Shown here one piece after another: positions 1 to 10,018 of a stretch of DNA of 41,266 bases. Positions within the stretch are counted from its first letter, which is position 1. The number at the start of each line of letters is the position of its first letter. The position numbers were made by a program, and so were the translations under genes. The stretch lies in the IMG/VR virus record IMGVR_UViG_3300023198_001063, positions 1 through 41,266 of that record; one strand, given 5' to 3'. The stretch is from a virus. The notes beneath the pieces are model-generated. The model was not told where the DNA came from. It searched no databases and saw nothing but the letters and a program-made list of their open reading frames with translations.

Positions 1-1
1 A

Positions 2-3000
2 GAAACTATTCAAAAACTTTCAGACGAACTTGCTAAAAACCCTAATGCTTTTAAATCTATAAAAGCTTCTTATGAAAACTATGTAAGAAATATGGGTATT
101 CAAGAAGATATGGATGAAGCAATAGATGCTAATGATATATTTTCTTTTAAAAATTTAGAGCATGACCAGTTCTTTTCTTATGTAAGGAGTAGAGCTAAAG
201 CAGACATGTTAGACATGGTTGTAGCAGACTTGAAAGCTATGACTGAGATGGATTTAGAAACTTTCAATAATGAGTTTAGAGTAGAGGGTGTTACAGACTT
301 TACAGAGGAGACTAAGAAAGATATGATTCATAAAGCTTTTAGACAAGTTAAAAGAATAGAAGAGCATTCAAACACAGTAGATACTCTTTTAGATAGTTCT
401 AAAATTAATAGTAGAGCTGGAGAAGCGGTTAAAGAAACCTTAATACACGCTGCTTCTACTATGGTTAATACTGAACTTAGAGAAAAAGAACTAATAGAGA
501 AGTTATCAGAAATTACTAATTTAAATGAAGCGGAAGTAATAGAAATTTCTAACAGAGCTAAACATTCTAAATATTCTAAGCCTTTACTTGCACTATTAAA
601 GAAAGGAAGAACTCAAGAACTTACTAAAGAAGAAACTAAAGAACGTAATAAATTAGGTAATAGACTAGGTTTAAAAGTAGCGCAATTAAATGAACTTTCT
701 TCTAGTGAAAAAGCATTAGACTATAACGCTTTAAAAGACCTTGAAGGTACACTTAAAGTAGAAGCTACAAAAGAAGGTGCTAAAGTAGGTGTAGACCAAG
801 AAGCTTTTATGGAAGAAGCTGGGATTATGTTAAACCAATGGAAAATAAATAATCCTACTCAAGCTACTCTTAAAGAAAAAGAAGCCTTAGATTTATTATT
901 AGATATTGCTAAACTTAAAAACAGAAGAGAAGAGTTTATTGATTTATATAATTTATTGGTTACGCCTAAAGGAGCAGCGGCTTTTGAAAAAGCAGATACT
1001 GCAGCTAAGAAAGTTCTACGTGATAAACTTGCTAAAGAAGCTAAAAATGAAATGGATGAAATTTTAGCAAACGCTGAAACTGAAGCAGAATTAGAAGCTG
1101 CAAGAGAAAAAGCTGAACAAACATCTCCAGAAGCAGTAGACGCAGTAAACAAAAAGATTGACGATAAAGCAAACACAACTAGAAGAAATGTACCCGCTTA
1201 TGATAAAAATAATATCATAGAGTCTTTAAAAAGTAGGTACGAAGATAACCCTGAATTATTTGAAAAAGAAAAAGAAGAGTTGTCTTCTTTATTAGAAACT
1301 CATTTTCAAGCAAGAGTACTTCCTAGAAATAAAAAAAATAAAGTTATTCCTGTGAATACTTTTATTTCTCAGATATATGAACAAAGTATTTCTTCAGCTA
1401 GTGACCAAATAATGCCTATTATAGAAGAATATTATGCGAATGTAGAAGCAGAAATATTAGAAGAAATAGAGTCAGAAGAAACTCCTTCAGAAGAAATAGA
1501 AATAGTAGATGATAAAGAAGGTAGTTTTTCTTTAGTTCTTGGTACACAGTATAAAGACACTGAATATAGTAACCCTTTAAAAAGTACTGGTTATCAATAT
1601 AAAAGAGATAAAAAGGGTAACTTTACAATGGAGGAAGAAGAAAATCCTTTTAATATAGATTGGGACCATGTAAATACTGAAAATTTACAAAAAGGAGATA
1701 CTATTGAGTTAGAGGTAGACACTGAAATGCTAAATTCTCCTTATATGCAACGTGTTATAAAAGAAGGAAGATTAAATGAAGCCTTACCTGTTTCTTTAGT
1801 ACACTATGATAAAGAAGGAAACAGACATGTAGTAGGAGCACTTGCTGCTTATAAGACTTCTAGAACGGCTCAAGGTACTAAGGAGGCTAATGAGTCATTA
1901 AAGACTATTAGAGAGACTATACTTAAAGATTTAGGTAATAAAACAGGTGTAGTTAAAACTGAGTTTTCTACTACAGTTAGATACAAAGAAACTGGAAGAG
2001 TTCATATAGATAAAAATATTAATTCTTTTAAAGAAGCACACGCAGTTTCTGAAACATTAAAAGAAGGTGAGCCTTTATTATTTGGTATAGGAAGAAAAAG
2101 AGTAGACTCTATAGTAATTGAAGTGCCTAATAGTGCAGTAACTGTAGAAGCCGTTAAAGGAGCTGTTGCAGGGGCGGTATATGCAATTAAAAAGAATGCT
2201 TCAGGTTCTTATATTCCTGTTAGAGTAATGACTAGAAAAGTCAATGAAGAAGAATTAGATGAAGTTGGTGATTTACTAGAAGAATTTAATGCTGTTGAAG
2301 CAGGAGACAACCAACTAGATGAACAAATAGCAATTAAAGAAAAAATAAATAAAATAGTATTTGCTGATATAGTGCCTGCTAAAGGTAAGGACGGAATGTT
2401 CTTGGTTAAAACTTTTATTAATGGTAAAAAAGGATATACAAAAGCTCTTGATATTGACGGTCTTTTAGATTTCTTAGAAGATAAAAGAGCACAAGTAAGT
2501 ATTAAAGAAATAAATACAGAAGACTATAATGAATCTATTGATGGAGACAAAGTAAAAACTTCCTTATCTGTTGGTACAACAATGCATTCAGTTCCTTTTG
2601 TAATGAATGCTATAGAAGGTAAAGATACTCCTAAGCGTAGGGCTAAAAATTCAAACACAACTAAAAAACAAAGTGATGCTAGTGCTGCTTTTGGACAAAT
2701 AGAGGGAGAACTTGACCCTGAAGAACTTAAAAGTTTAGCTGCTAAAGAACATGCTGAAGAGTGGGCTGACGGCACTAAAGATAAATATAGCAATAAAACT
2801 AGTCCTGCAGATAAAGCACCTATTAGAAGAGGAACTAAAGGTAAAAAAACTAAAAAAAGTAAAAAACTAGGTAAACCTACAATAAGACATAAAATAGCTG
2901 TAAAAGACGGTAAGTATAAAAAATGGGATAAGGCTAAAGCAACAGCCTGGATGAAAAAGAATTTACCTAATGTTCCTATGCATGTAGTAGAGGATATTAG

Positions 3001-6000
3001 TAATATTGCTGATTCAGGAGGAAAAGAGGCTTGGGGTGTATTTAAAAATGCAGCTACGTATATAGCTAATAATGCAGGACAAGGTACAGCTTATCATGAA
3101 GCTTTTCATGCAGTATTCCATTTATATCTTAATGAAAAGCAAAGAGAAGCTCTTTTAGTAGAAGCACAAGCTCAATATGGACTACAAACAGAAGTAGAAC
3201 TAGAAGAGGCTTTAGCTGATGATTTTGCAGAATATGTACTTTCTAACACGCCAAAAAAAGGATTAATAGCAGGAATTAAAAGGTTATTTAAAAATTTAGG
3301 TAGATTTATTAAACAAATAACAGGCAAAAATTCTTCAGGTATTAATGATTTATTTAAAGCAATTAATGAAGGTTATTACGGTAGAAATTCTTTAGGAAAA
3401 CTTCGTAAATCAATTCCAACTTTTAGCCCTGTAACAAGATGGAAAATCCCTGGTATGTCTCCTGTTGAAAAGAGAGACAGAATAGATATGCTTAATACTT
3501 TTGTATTAGATGCTATTGAAGACTATGCAAAGGCTAATCCTACTATGACAGATGTTGAGATTATTAAAGCAGTTTCTTTGCATGAATTATACTTAGGAAA
3601 AGATGAAGACAGTGCTTATAGTCAACTAGAAAGTTTATTAGAAGAGGTAGAACAGGATATTGCTGCTTTCCCTGATAACGCTGAATATAAATATCAAGAA
3701 GACCAACTAACTTTAGCACTAAACAACTTAGCAGTAGGAGAAGAAGTAGATGGTACTTTAATAGGAGGACCTCTTTTAAAAGAGGCTGTTAATTCTTTGC
3801 GTAAATATGGTATAAAAGCAACTCTTAAACACAGTATAGAAGAAGGAGAAGTACAAGAAGGAGAAGGTTCAGAGGTAGATGAAGATATAACAGAGTCTTT
3901 TGAGGCTTGGCAAGTAGGTAGAGCAAGTCTTTCTACTAAAGATACTACCACTTATAAAGTAAAGAATTTTTTAGCTAAATTAGATGCTGTTACTTTAAAT
4001 GAAAAAGGTGAATCAGTAGAAGAACTTGATACTCTTGGGTATCCAAAACGTATAGCATTTGATGAAGCTTTTAACACTTTAAAAAATAAACTAAAAGAAC
4101 ACACCACTATAGAAGAGATGGTAGAGACTTTAGAGAGCATGGTTAAAGCTAAGCCTTATGCAAGAAAAGTTATAGATTTAATAAGAACAGATAAAGAATT
4201 TAAAGCAGCATTCTTTTCTACTATGGCTACACAACAAGTAGAATATCTTTTATTACAAAAAGAAGATTATAGTGGGAAAGGCGGTTACGTAACTAGACAT
4301 AATTTTATAGATTCTAATAGACGTAATCCTCATATAACTTTAATATCTGAATGGAATAGTTTATTTATACTAAATAATCGTAATAATAAAAATCAATTAA
4401 GTGTTGCTGCTAAACATAATGTTACAAGTGCTCAGAAATCTATAGAAGGAGCTTTAAGAAAAATAAAGAATGAAGGAGAAGTGAGTAATAATCATGCTCG
4501 TACTATCGCTTCTAAATTATTTAAAGTAGGTATAGCAGTTACTCCTGTTGAGATTAAGTCCATGTTTGCAGAGAAGAAAGAAGATGGTATTGTTATAAAT
4601 GCTGAAGATGTCTTTGCTAGTTATTTTACAGGAGAAAATGGTATTTTAAATACTGTATTTCCAAGTATATTAAAAGGCAATAATCCTTTTTCTATTAGTA
4701 CTCAAAATGAAACAAAAGCTTTAAAACCTTTTGTACAAGCGGCTATTGATAATAGAGATACTTTAAGTGAACAGGCTCTTATTAATGTAGAGGGTAAACA
4801 AGTATTTGCTACTGTAGCACCTAATCATATTTCTAGTTTAGTTTATAAACTTAAAGGTAAAAATTATAAAAATGTAATTGATTTTTACAAACAAGATAAA
4901 TTTTATAAAAGACACTTATGGTTAAAAGAACTTTCTAAATCTAAAGAGAATAGAAACTTATTTCAAAGAAAAGTTCTTGATGGGTATAAAGAAAAAGGTG
5001 CAGATACAGGAGTGAGATATAGTAAAATGTCTGACTTTGAAAGAAAAGCTGCAGAACTTAATCTTTGGTCTAACGAGGGTAACAGTGAATGGGGTTATTA
5101 TGTATCTCCTATTTTAGCAGATGCTCCTCAAATGAATTTAATTTCTTTTAAAAAGTATACAATCGAAGAGTCTCTTGAACATTTATATCAAGTAGCACTT
5201 CAAGAGTCTGAAAGAATAAAGAAAGTTAAAGAAGAGCAAAGAACTTTGCCTGATAATAAACTTATTTTAAACTATCATTACTCTGGAGAAAATAAAACAG
5301 GAAAGCCAGGAATATCTGCACAACAAAAAGCAGATGCTAAAGGACTACAATTTCATTATTTTGAAGGGCTTGAAAATATAGCTATTAGCAATAAAGAAAA
5401 AGTTAAAGAAGTTATTGCTAAAAATATGGCTAAAGAAATAGAAGCTACTACTAAGCAATTAAAAGACTTACGTATACTTTCAGAAACAAAAGGAGCTACT
5501 TATTTTGAATCAGGTGTTTCTTCTTATTTTGGATATAATAATCCTGCTAAGTTTGTAGAAGCTTATACTTATAATAGTACTTTAGCTAATATACAAATGT
5601 TACAATTATTTTCAGGGGATTCTGCATTTTATGCAAATGATGAAGATTTATCTAAAAGACATAAACAAATAACTAATCCTGGTAATATTTTAGATGTTTC
5701 TGAAATGGATTCTGCGACTTATAAAACTATATATTTTCAAGATGAAATAGCTAAATCTAAATTCTATGATGAGTATAAAAAAATACTTAAAAACTCTATT
5801 CACTCAAAAGCTATATTAGCTCAATATGAAGATGTAAACGCTACTGATGCACAAGCTTATATTTCTTTAAAAAGATATAGAAGTATACGCAGAGGAATGG
5901 GTACATGGGGAACTAAAGAAGATGCAGCATATGCAGATTTAGAAGCAGGGGTAGCTACTGAAGAACAACTACAATTAGTTGCACAGCCTATTAAACCTTT

Positions 6001-9000
6001 TATGTACGGCAAAACTTTAAATAATAGTACTATAGTACCTGTACAAAATAAAAACTCTGAATTTTTACTGTTACCTCAAATGGTTAAAGGTAATAAGAAA
6101 CTAGAGACTGTTTTAGAGATGTTTGAACAAGGTATAAGCTCTGTTCAGTTTGAATCTGCTGTTAAGGTGGGGGCACATAATATAATGCCTTTAGAAAGTG
6201 TATTTAAAGAGGGTGTTGATATTAAAAAACTAGTTGATAAAAACTTTGTTGAATTAAATAATGAAGACTATAGAATACAGTTAGCAGTTCCTGAGCATCA
6301 CGTAGATACTACTATTACAGTAGGTACTCAAATAAGAAGATTAATTTTAGCAAATTTAGCTAAAAAAGATTATGAGTATAATATACAAGGAAAGAAAGTA
6401 AAGTCTCAAGATGTTGCTAAGTTATTTAATGAATTAGTAAGTGCTAATGTTATTGAAGAATATGATGAATTAGCAGAGTTATTTAAACCTGGAAACAGAG
6501 AAAAATTAGCTTCTTTACTTGAGGATGAAATACTTGAAAGAGGTCTAGGGCAAAAATATCTTGATGCTATTGAATTAAATACAAAAGGAGAATTTGAATT
6601 TCCTTTATATTTTCCTTTATCTGCAAAAAGAAATGAGGCTTTAATGACTAGTTTATTTAAGAATAGAGTAACTAAGCAAAAAATTAAAGGCGGTTCTTTT
6701 GTACAATTATCTGATTTTGGTTTTTCTGAAGAACTTAATGTAGTGTTTGGAGAAAGAACAGATAGGGATGGAAAGAAACAAGAGTATATTAAAGAAATGG
6801 AAGCTATTCTGCCTTGGTGGTCTAAAAAATATTTTCCAACACTTGAAGACGGTCAAGTAGATATTAGTAAAATACCTGAAGAACTTAGAGAACTTATTGG
6901 TTTCCGTATCCCAACAGAGGATAAATATTCTATGCCTATTATTAGAGTAGTAGGATTTTCACCTAAAGAAGCAGGCGGTGTTGCTATGTTACCTGCTGAT
7001 ATTACTAAAAGAGCAGGTACAGATTTTGATATTGATAAACTTTATATAATGATGCCTGAATTTAAGGTAGATTTAAAGTTTGATGCTTTGTCTAAGTACT
7101 TACAGCAAGAGTTTCCTACTTTAACTAAAAAACAACTATCTCTTATATTAGAGACTTCTGAAGTTAATTTAGAAGGTACTGATGTGGCTATTAAACAAGC
7201 AATAGAAGATGTTTATACTTCTTTTCAAGAAATAGAATATATAGTTCCTACTAAAAAAGATAAAAAAGCTAGAAATAATTATATGCTTGAGATTATGAAG
7301 GGTATACTACAAGACCCTATTCACTCTGAAGAGATTATAACTCCAGGTAATTATATCCAGCTTAAAGACCTTAAAAAAGAGTTAAATATTCTTTCAGGAA
7401 AAGCATCTTCTAAAATTAAAATGCACATGCCTTCTAGTCAATTAGAATTATTTTCTAGAAACATGAATGGTCAAGAACTTATTGGTATTTTTGCTAATCA
7501 TAATGTTAGTCATGCTATGTTACAACATAGTGATGTAAGCTTTTCTGTTCCTATGATGTTAGGAGGTATGACTAGTAAGAGTTTAAATCGTAAAGAGACT
7601 TTAAATAGTACTAAAAATGATAGAACTTTAATATCAAATACATTAGCACAGTTTTTAGCAGCGTCTGTTGATAACGCTAAAGACCCTGTACTTACTGATT
7701 TAAATATTAATACTTTTACTGCTGATGTGGCAGCTGCTCTAATAAGAACAGGGTTTGATTTAAGAACTATAGCATTATTTTTAAATCAACCTATTATTCG
7801 TAAATTATCTGCAGAATTTTTAAATACTGGGGGAAAAGAATATATGTTTGATGGTATAGCAGAAGATTTAGCTGATGAACTTAAACAATATGGGGCTGAA
7901 GATAGATTTACTGATAAAGGTCATCTTATTTATATAAACATGCAAGAAGATAGGTTTATAGGTAAAGGCTTAGAGTACCAAGGTCTTACAGAAATGCTTG
8001 AGGCAGGAGAGAATGCAGATGCTAATAGCCAATTAGCGGTACTTAGACTATTTGAATCACACAGAAGTAATGCTAAATCTTTACAAAATTTAGTAGCTGC
8101 TACTAGAGCTGATTCTAAAGGATTTGGACCTACTATAGCAAGTGCTGAAGTATTTAGAGATAAGTATGATGAAGCTATTTTGGATAAAAAATTACAAGGA
8201 GTCCAAGATTTATTTAATTCTGAAACTTATACTATGTTAAGTGCTTTTACAGAAGAAGGTATTCTTAAACCTATGGAAAAAATGAAAGAATATTTCCCAT
8301 GGTTAAATATACCTTTTAAAGCTATTAAAAAAGAGTTTAAAGAAAATAAAGGTTTTGACCTTACTGAAAAAGAAATAGAGTTTATTAATTACTCTTTACT
8401 TTCTTATATAGGTTCAGGGTATGAATTTTTTCAATCAAGCCAAGAGGAAATGGAAAATATGTTATATTCTTTTCCAGCAGAGGTTATGAAAGAAATTAAT
8501 AATGACCCTTATTTAAAAAATGAAAATATATTTACTAAAAACCTTGATGTAGTAACAGAAGAAGCAGATATAAGTGAAGAAGATATACTTGCTAATATAA
8601 GTAACAATGTTCCATTACCTGTTTCTTTAAGTAGATTAGAGTTTAATAATACTTCTAAACTTTCTCCAGAACAAAAAGAAGAGATAGAAGAACATTTTGA
8701 AGAACTATTAGAAAATCCTAAGTATAAAGAGTTTGCTGAAAAACTAATTAAATATTCTTTTTTAAATAGCGGATTTGTATTTACTCCTAGTAGTTTTAAT
8801 CATTTAGTTCCTATTTCTTTTTTTAGTAATTTAACAGACTCTAAAGGTCTTAAATTTCAAGATTTTCTTAAACAAGAAATAGATGGTAGAAAAAATGATA
8901 TAGAGGCTTACAATGATTTTAAATTATCTTTTTTACGTAACAACTATGATAGATATAACTTTGTATATACTTTAAAAGATGATATAGATTATACAGACCG

Positions 9001-9751
9001 TAAACATCTTAAAAGAGATTCTAACGGTACTCCTGTATCTTTAAGGGTAGACAGTAAAAATGAAGATTTTAAACTTAGTAATATATATAAAAAAAATAAA
9101 AAAGGTAAAATAATATTTAAAAAAGTAATTAAAATAAAAGACGGAGCTAATCAGTCTCTTATGTTACTTAATACTTTTACAAGTACTCCTACAGTTGCTT
9201 ATTACTATCCTATGGCTAAAGCAGGTAAAAGAGGATATTTAAATGAAACTATCAAGCTTGATTTAAAAACTAGAAAAGTATTTACTGAGGCGGCTAAAAA
9301 TTATGCTAAAAATGAACTTAAAGTATTGTCTTATAATGAATTTTTAAATACTTTAGAAGAGGATGTAAACATATCAGAAGAAGAATTTGAATACTTTAAA
9401 AAACATACAGATGAATATACTTCTCATTTGAGAAAAACTGTTGTAAAAGAAAATGTAATAGAATTTAACTTTGAAGGAGAAGTTATTCCTTGGCGTTCTG
9501 GTAGTGTTGAAAGTCTAAAAAACGTGTTAAAATCTTTAGGTCTTGAAGATTCCATCCATATGCAAGGCATAGAAGAAACAGAAAATAATTTATCTGCAGA
9601 AGGAAGAGAAAGATTAAACAAAATAAAAAAGAAAAACACTAAGAAAGCTAGAGAAAAAGTTGCACCTTCACAAAAAAAGATGACAACTGAGAAAGTTAAA
9701 GAAGTGTTAACCTCTAATCCTAAAGAAATAGAATTAGTAGATAACGGTTAA
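2..9751 (+). CDS. Giant virion RNA polymerase / metallopeptidase cargo protein (5' end outside window)
   Basis: The reading frame is already open at base 2 and reads through the ATG at 92 without a break, so the true start lies upstream and at least 3249 residues are present. Numbered from that ATG, the N-terminal ~350 residues look helical. An acidic linker lies near 440-480 and a Lys-rich linker near 905-935. A zincin motif HEAFH is at 1002-1006, with an ALADDFAEY segment about 35 residues later that could give the third zinc ligand. The RNA-polymerase-like core lies around 1900-2600: a KPFMYGK segment near 1969, FRIPT near 2272, and DFDID at 2311-2315, which fits the DxDxD metal-binding loop of the beta'-type double-psi barrel. 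An AASVDNAKDP segment follows near 2526. This matches the virion RNAP of crAss-like phages, which is ejected to transcribe early genes. The metallopeptidase may process cargo or host proteins (inference). The gene ends at an in-frame TAA beyond which the frame stays open. Confidence 0.8.
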   Translation, partial: ETIQKLSDELAKNPNAFKSIKASYENYVRNMGIQEDMDEAIDANDIFSFKNLEHDQFFSYVRSRAKADMLDMVVADLKAMTEMDLETFNNEFRVEGVTDFTEETKKDMIHKAFRQVKRIEEHSNTVDTLLDSSKINSRAGEAVKETLIHAASTMVNTELREKELIEKLSEITNLNEAEVIEISNRAKHSKYSKPLLALLKKGRTQELTKEETKERNKLGNRLGLKVAQLNELSSSEKALDYNALKDLEGTLKVEATKEGAKVGVDQEAFMEEAGIMLNQWKINNPTQATLKEKEALDLLLDIAKLKNRREEFIDLYNLLVTPKGAAAFEKADTAAKKVLRDKLAKEAKNEMDEILANAETEAELEAAREKAEQTSPEAVDAVNKKIDDKANTTRRNVPAYDKNNIIESLKSRYEDNPELFEKEKEELSSLLETHFQARVLPRNKKNKVIPVNTFISQIYEQSISSASDQIMPIIEEYYANVEAEILEEIESEETPSEEIEIVDDKEGSFSLVLGTQYKDTEYSNPLKSTGYQYKRDKKGNFTMEEEENPFNIDWDHVNTENLQKGDTIELEVDTEMLNSPYMQRVIKEGRLNEALPVSLVHYDKEGNRHVVGALAAYKTSRTAQGTKEANESLKTIRETILKDLGNKTGVVKTEFSTTVRYKETGRVHIDKNINSFKEAHAVSETLKEGEPLLFGIGRKRVDSIVIEVPNSAVTVEAVKGAVAGAVYAIKKNASGSYIPVRVMTRKVNEEELDEVGDLLEEFNAVEAGDNQLDEQIAIKEKINKIVFADIVPAKGKDGMFLVKTFINGKKGYTKALDIDGLLDFLEDKRAQVSIKEINTEDYNESIDGDKVKTSLSVGTTMHSVPFVMNAIEGKDTPKRRAKNSNTTKKQSDASAAFGQIEGELDPEELKSLAAKEHAEEWADGTKDKYSNKTSPADKAPIRRGTKGKKTKKSKKLGKPTIRHKIAVKDGKYKKWDKAKATAWMKKNLPNVPMHVVEDISNIADSGGKEAWGVFKNAATYIANNAGQGTAYHEAFHAVFHLYLNEKQREALLVEAQAQYGLQTEVELEEALADDFAEYVLSNTPKKGLIAGIKRLFKNLGRFIKQITGKNSSGINDLFKAINEGYYGRNSLGKLRKSIPTFSPVTRWKIPGMSPVEKRDRIDMLNTFVLDAIEDYAKANPTMTDVEIIKAVSLHELYLGKDEDSAYSQLESLLEEVEQDIAAFPDNAEYKYQEDQLTLALNNLAVGEEVDGTLIGGPLLKEAVNSLRKYGIKATLKHSIEEGEVQEGEGSEVDEDITESFEAWQVGRASLSTKDTTTYKVKNFLAKLDAVTLNEKGESVEELDTLGYPKRIAFDEAFNTLKNKLKEHTTIEEMVETLESMVKAKPYARKVIDLIRTDKEFKAAFFSTMATQQVEYLLLQKEDYSGKGGYVTRHNFIDSNRRNPHITLISEWNSLFILNNRNNKNQLSVAAKHNVTSAQKSIEGALRKIKNEGEVSNNHARTIASKLFKVGIAVTPVEIKSMFAEKKEDGIVINAEDVFASYFTGENGILNTVFPSILKGNNPFSISTQNETKALKPFVQAAIDNRDTLSEQALINVEGKQVFATVAPNHISSLVYKLKGKNYKNVIDFYKQDKFYKRHLWLKELSKSKENRNLFQRKVLDGYKEKGADTGVRYSKMSDFERKAAELNLWSNEGNSEWGYYVSPILADAPQMNLISFKKYTIEESLEHLYQVALQESERIKKVKEEQRTLPDNKLILNYHYSGENKTGKPGISAQQKADAKGLQFHYFEGLENIAISNKEKVKEVIAKNMAKEIEATTKQLKDLRILSETKGATYFESGVSSYFGYNNPAKFVEAYTYNSTLANIQMLQLFSGDSAFYANDEDLSKRHKQITNPGNILDVSEMDSATYKTIYFQDEIAKSKFYDEYKKILKNSIHSKAILAQYEDVNATDAQAYISLKRYRSIRRGMGTWGTKEDAAYADLEAGVATEEQLQLVAQPIKPFMYGKTLNNSTIVPVQNKNSEFLLLPQMVKGNKKLETVLEMFEQGISSVQFESAVKVGAHNIMPLESVFKEGVDIKKLVDKNFVELNNEDYRIQLAVPEHHVDTTITVGTQIRRLILANLAKKDYEYNIQGKKVKSQDVAKLFNELVSANVIEEYDELAELFKPGNREKLASLLEDEILERGLGQKYLDAIELNTKGEFEFPLYFPLSAKRNEALMTSLFKNRVTKQKIKGGSFVQLSDFGFSEELNVVFGERTDRDGKKQEYIKEMEAILPWWSKKYFPTLEDGQVDISKIPEELRELIGFRIPTEDKYSMPIIRVVGFSPKEAGGVAMLPADITKRAGTDFDIDKLYIMMPEFKVDLKFDALSKYLQQEFPTLTKKQLSLILETSEVNLEGTDVAIKQAIEDVYTSFQEIEYIVPTKKDKKARNNYMLEIMKGILQDPIHSEEIITPGNYIQLKDLKKELNILSGKASSKIKMHMPSSQLELFSRNMNGQELIGIFANHNVSHAMLQHSDVSFSVPMMLGGMTSKSLNRKETLNSTKNDRTLISNTLAQFLAASVDNAKDPVLTDLNINTFTADVAAALIRTGFDLRTIALFLNQPIIRKLSAEFLNTGGKEYMFDGIAEDLADELKQYGAEDRFTDKGHLIYINMQEDRFIGKGLEYQGLTEMLEAGENADANSQLAVLRLFESHRSNAKSLQNLVAATRADSKGFGPTIASAEVFRDKYDEAILDKKLQGVQDLFNSETYTMLSAFTEEGILKPMEKMKEYFPWLNIPFKAIKKEFKENKGFDLTEKEIEFINYSLLSYIGSGYEFFQSSQEEMENMLYSFPAEVMKEINNDPYLKNENIFTKNLDVVTEEADISEEDILANISNNVPLPVSLSRLEFNNTSKLSPEQKEEIEEHFEELLENPKYKEFAEKLIKYSFLNSGFVFTPSSFNHLVPISFFSNLTDSKGLKFQDFLKQEIDGRKNDIEAYNDFKLSFLRNNYDRYNFVYTLKDDIDYTDRKHLKRDSNGTPVSLRVDSKNEDFKLSNIYKKNKKGKIIFKKVIKIKDGANQSLMLLNTFTSTPTVAYYYPMAKAGKRGYLNETIKLDLKTRKVFTEAAKNYAKNELKVLSYNEFLNTLEEDVNISEEEFEYFKKHTDEYTSHLRKTVVKENVIEFNFEGEVIPWRSGSVESLKNVLKSLGLEDSIHMQGIEETENNLSAEGRERLNKIKKKNTKKAREKVAPSQKKMTTEKVKEVLTSNPKEIELVDNG

Positions 9752-10018
9752 GATAGATATTACGAAGATAAAGATGGAAATAGATATATAGGATTATCCT
9801 CAATAGTTAATCCTTCTGATTTTAAAGACGAAGAAGGGTTATATACAGGAGCTATACCTATTGGTAATAAGTCGGATAAAATTTTAAGAAACTTTTTTGC
9901 AGGAAAAGATTTAGAATACACAAAAGGCATAGCAAAAAACTTAACTGAAGATGCTTTTAATCAATTAGTAGAAACTGCAGAAGAATATAAAAATCAGTGG
10001 AAAGATGAAAATGGAAGT
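9749..10018 (+). other. In-frame TAA followed by an open, start-less coding extension
   Basis: The TAA at 9749-9751 closes the giant gene, yet the same frame continues for 89 codons without ATG, GTG or another stop until a TTG at 10019. The encoded peptide looks genuine: it begins DRYYEDKDGNRYIGLSS, the usual opening beta-strands of phage RecB-like PD-(D/E)XK nucleases, and leads straight into the nuclease motifs downstream. The nuclease domain therefore appears to start immediately after the stop. Either the TAA is read through, or one base change (for example CAA to TAA) has split a fusion protein, or translation starts at an unrecognised codon, or the base is a sequencing error. Confidence 0.7.

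Noticed and set aside
91-94. ATG at 92 as the true start of the giant gene
   Set aside because: The frame is open from base 2 with normal coding sequence before the ATG, so it is an internal Met of a gene cut by the window edge.
859-4140. Several 60-105 codon open frames on the strand opposite the giant gene
   Set aside because: They are antisense to strongly coding sequence with clear motifs, have Ser/Leu-rich composition typical of reverse-complemented AT-rich genes, and have no spacing or operon logic.
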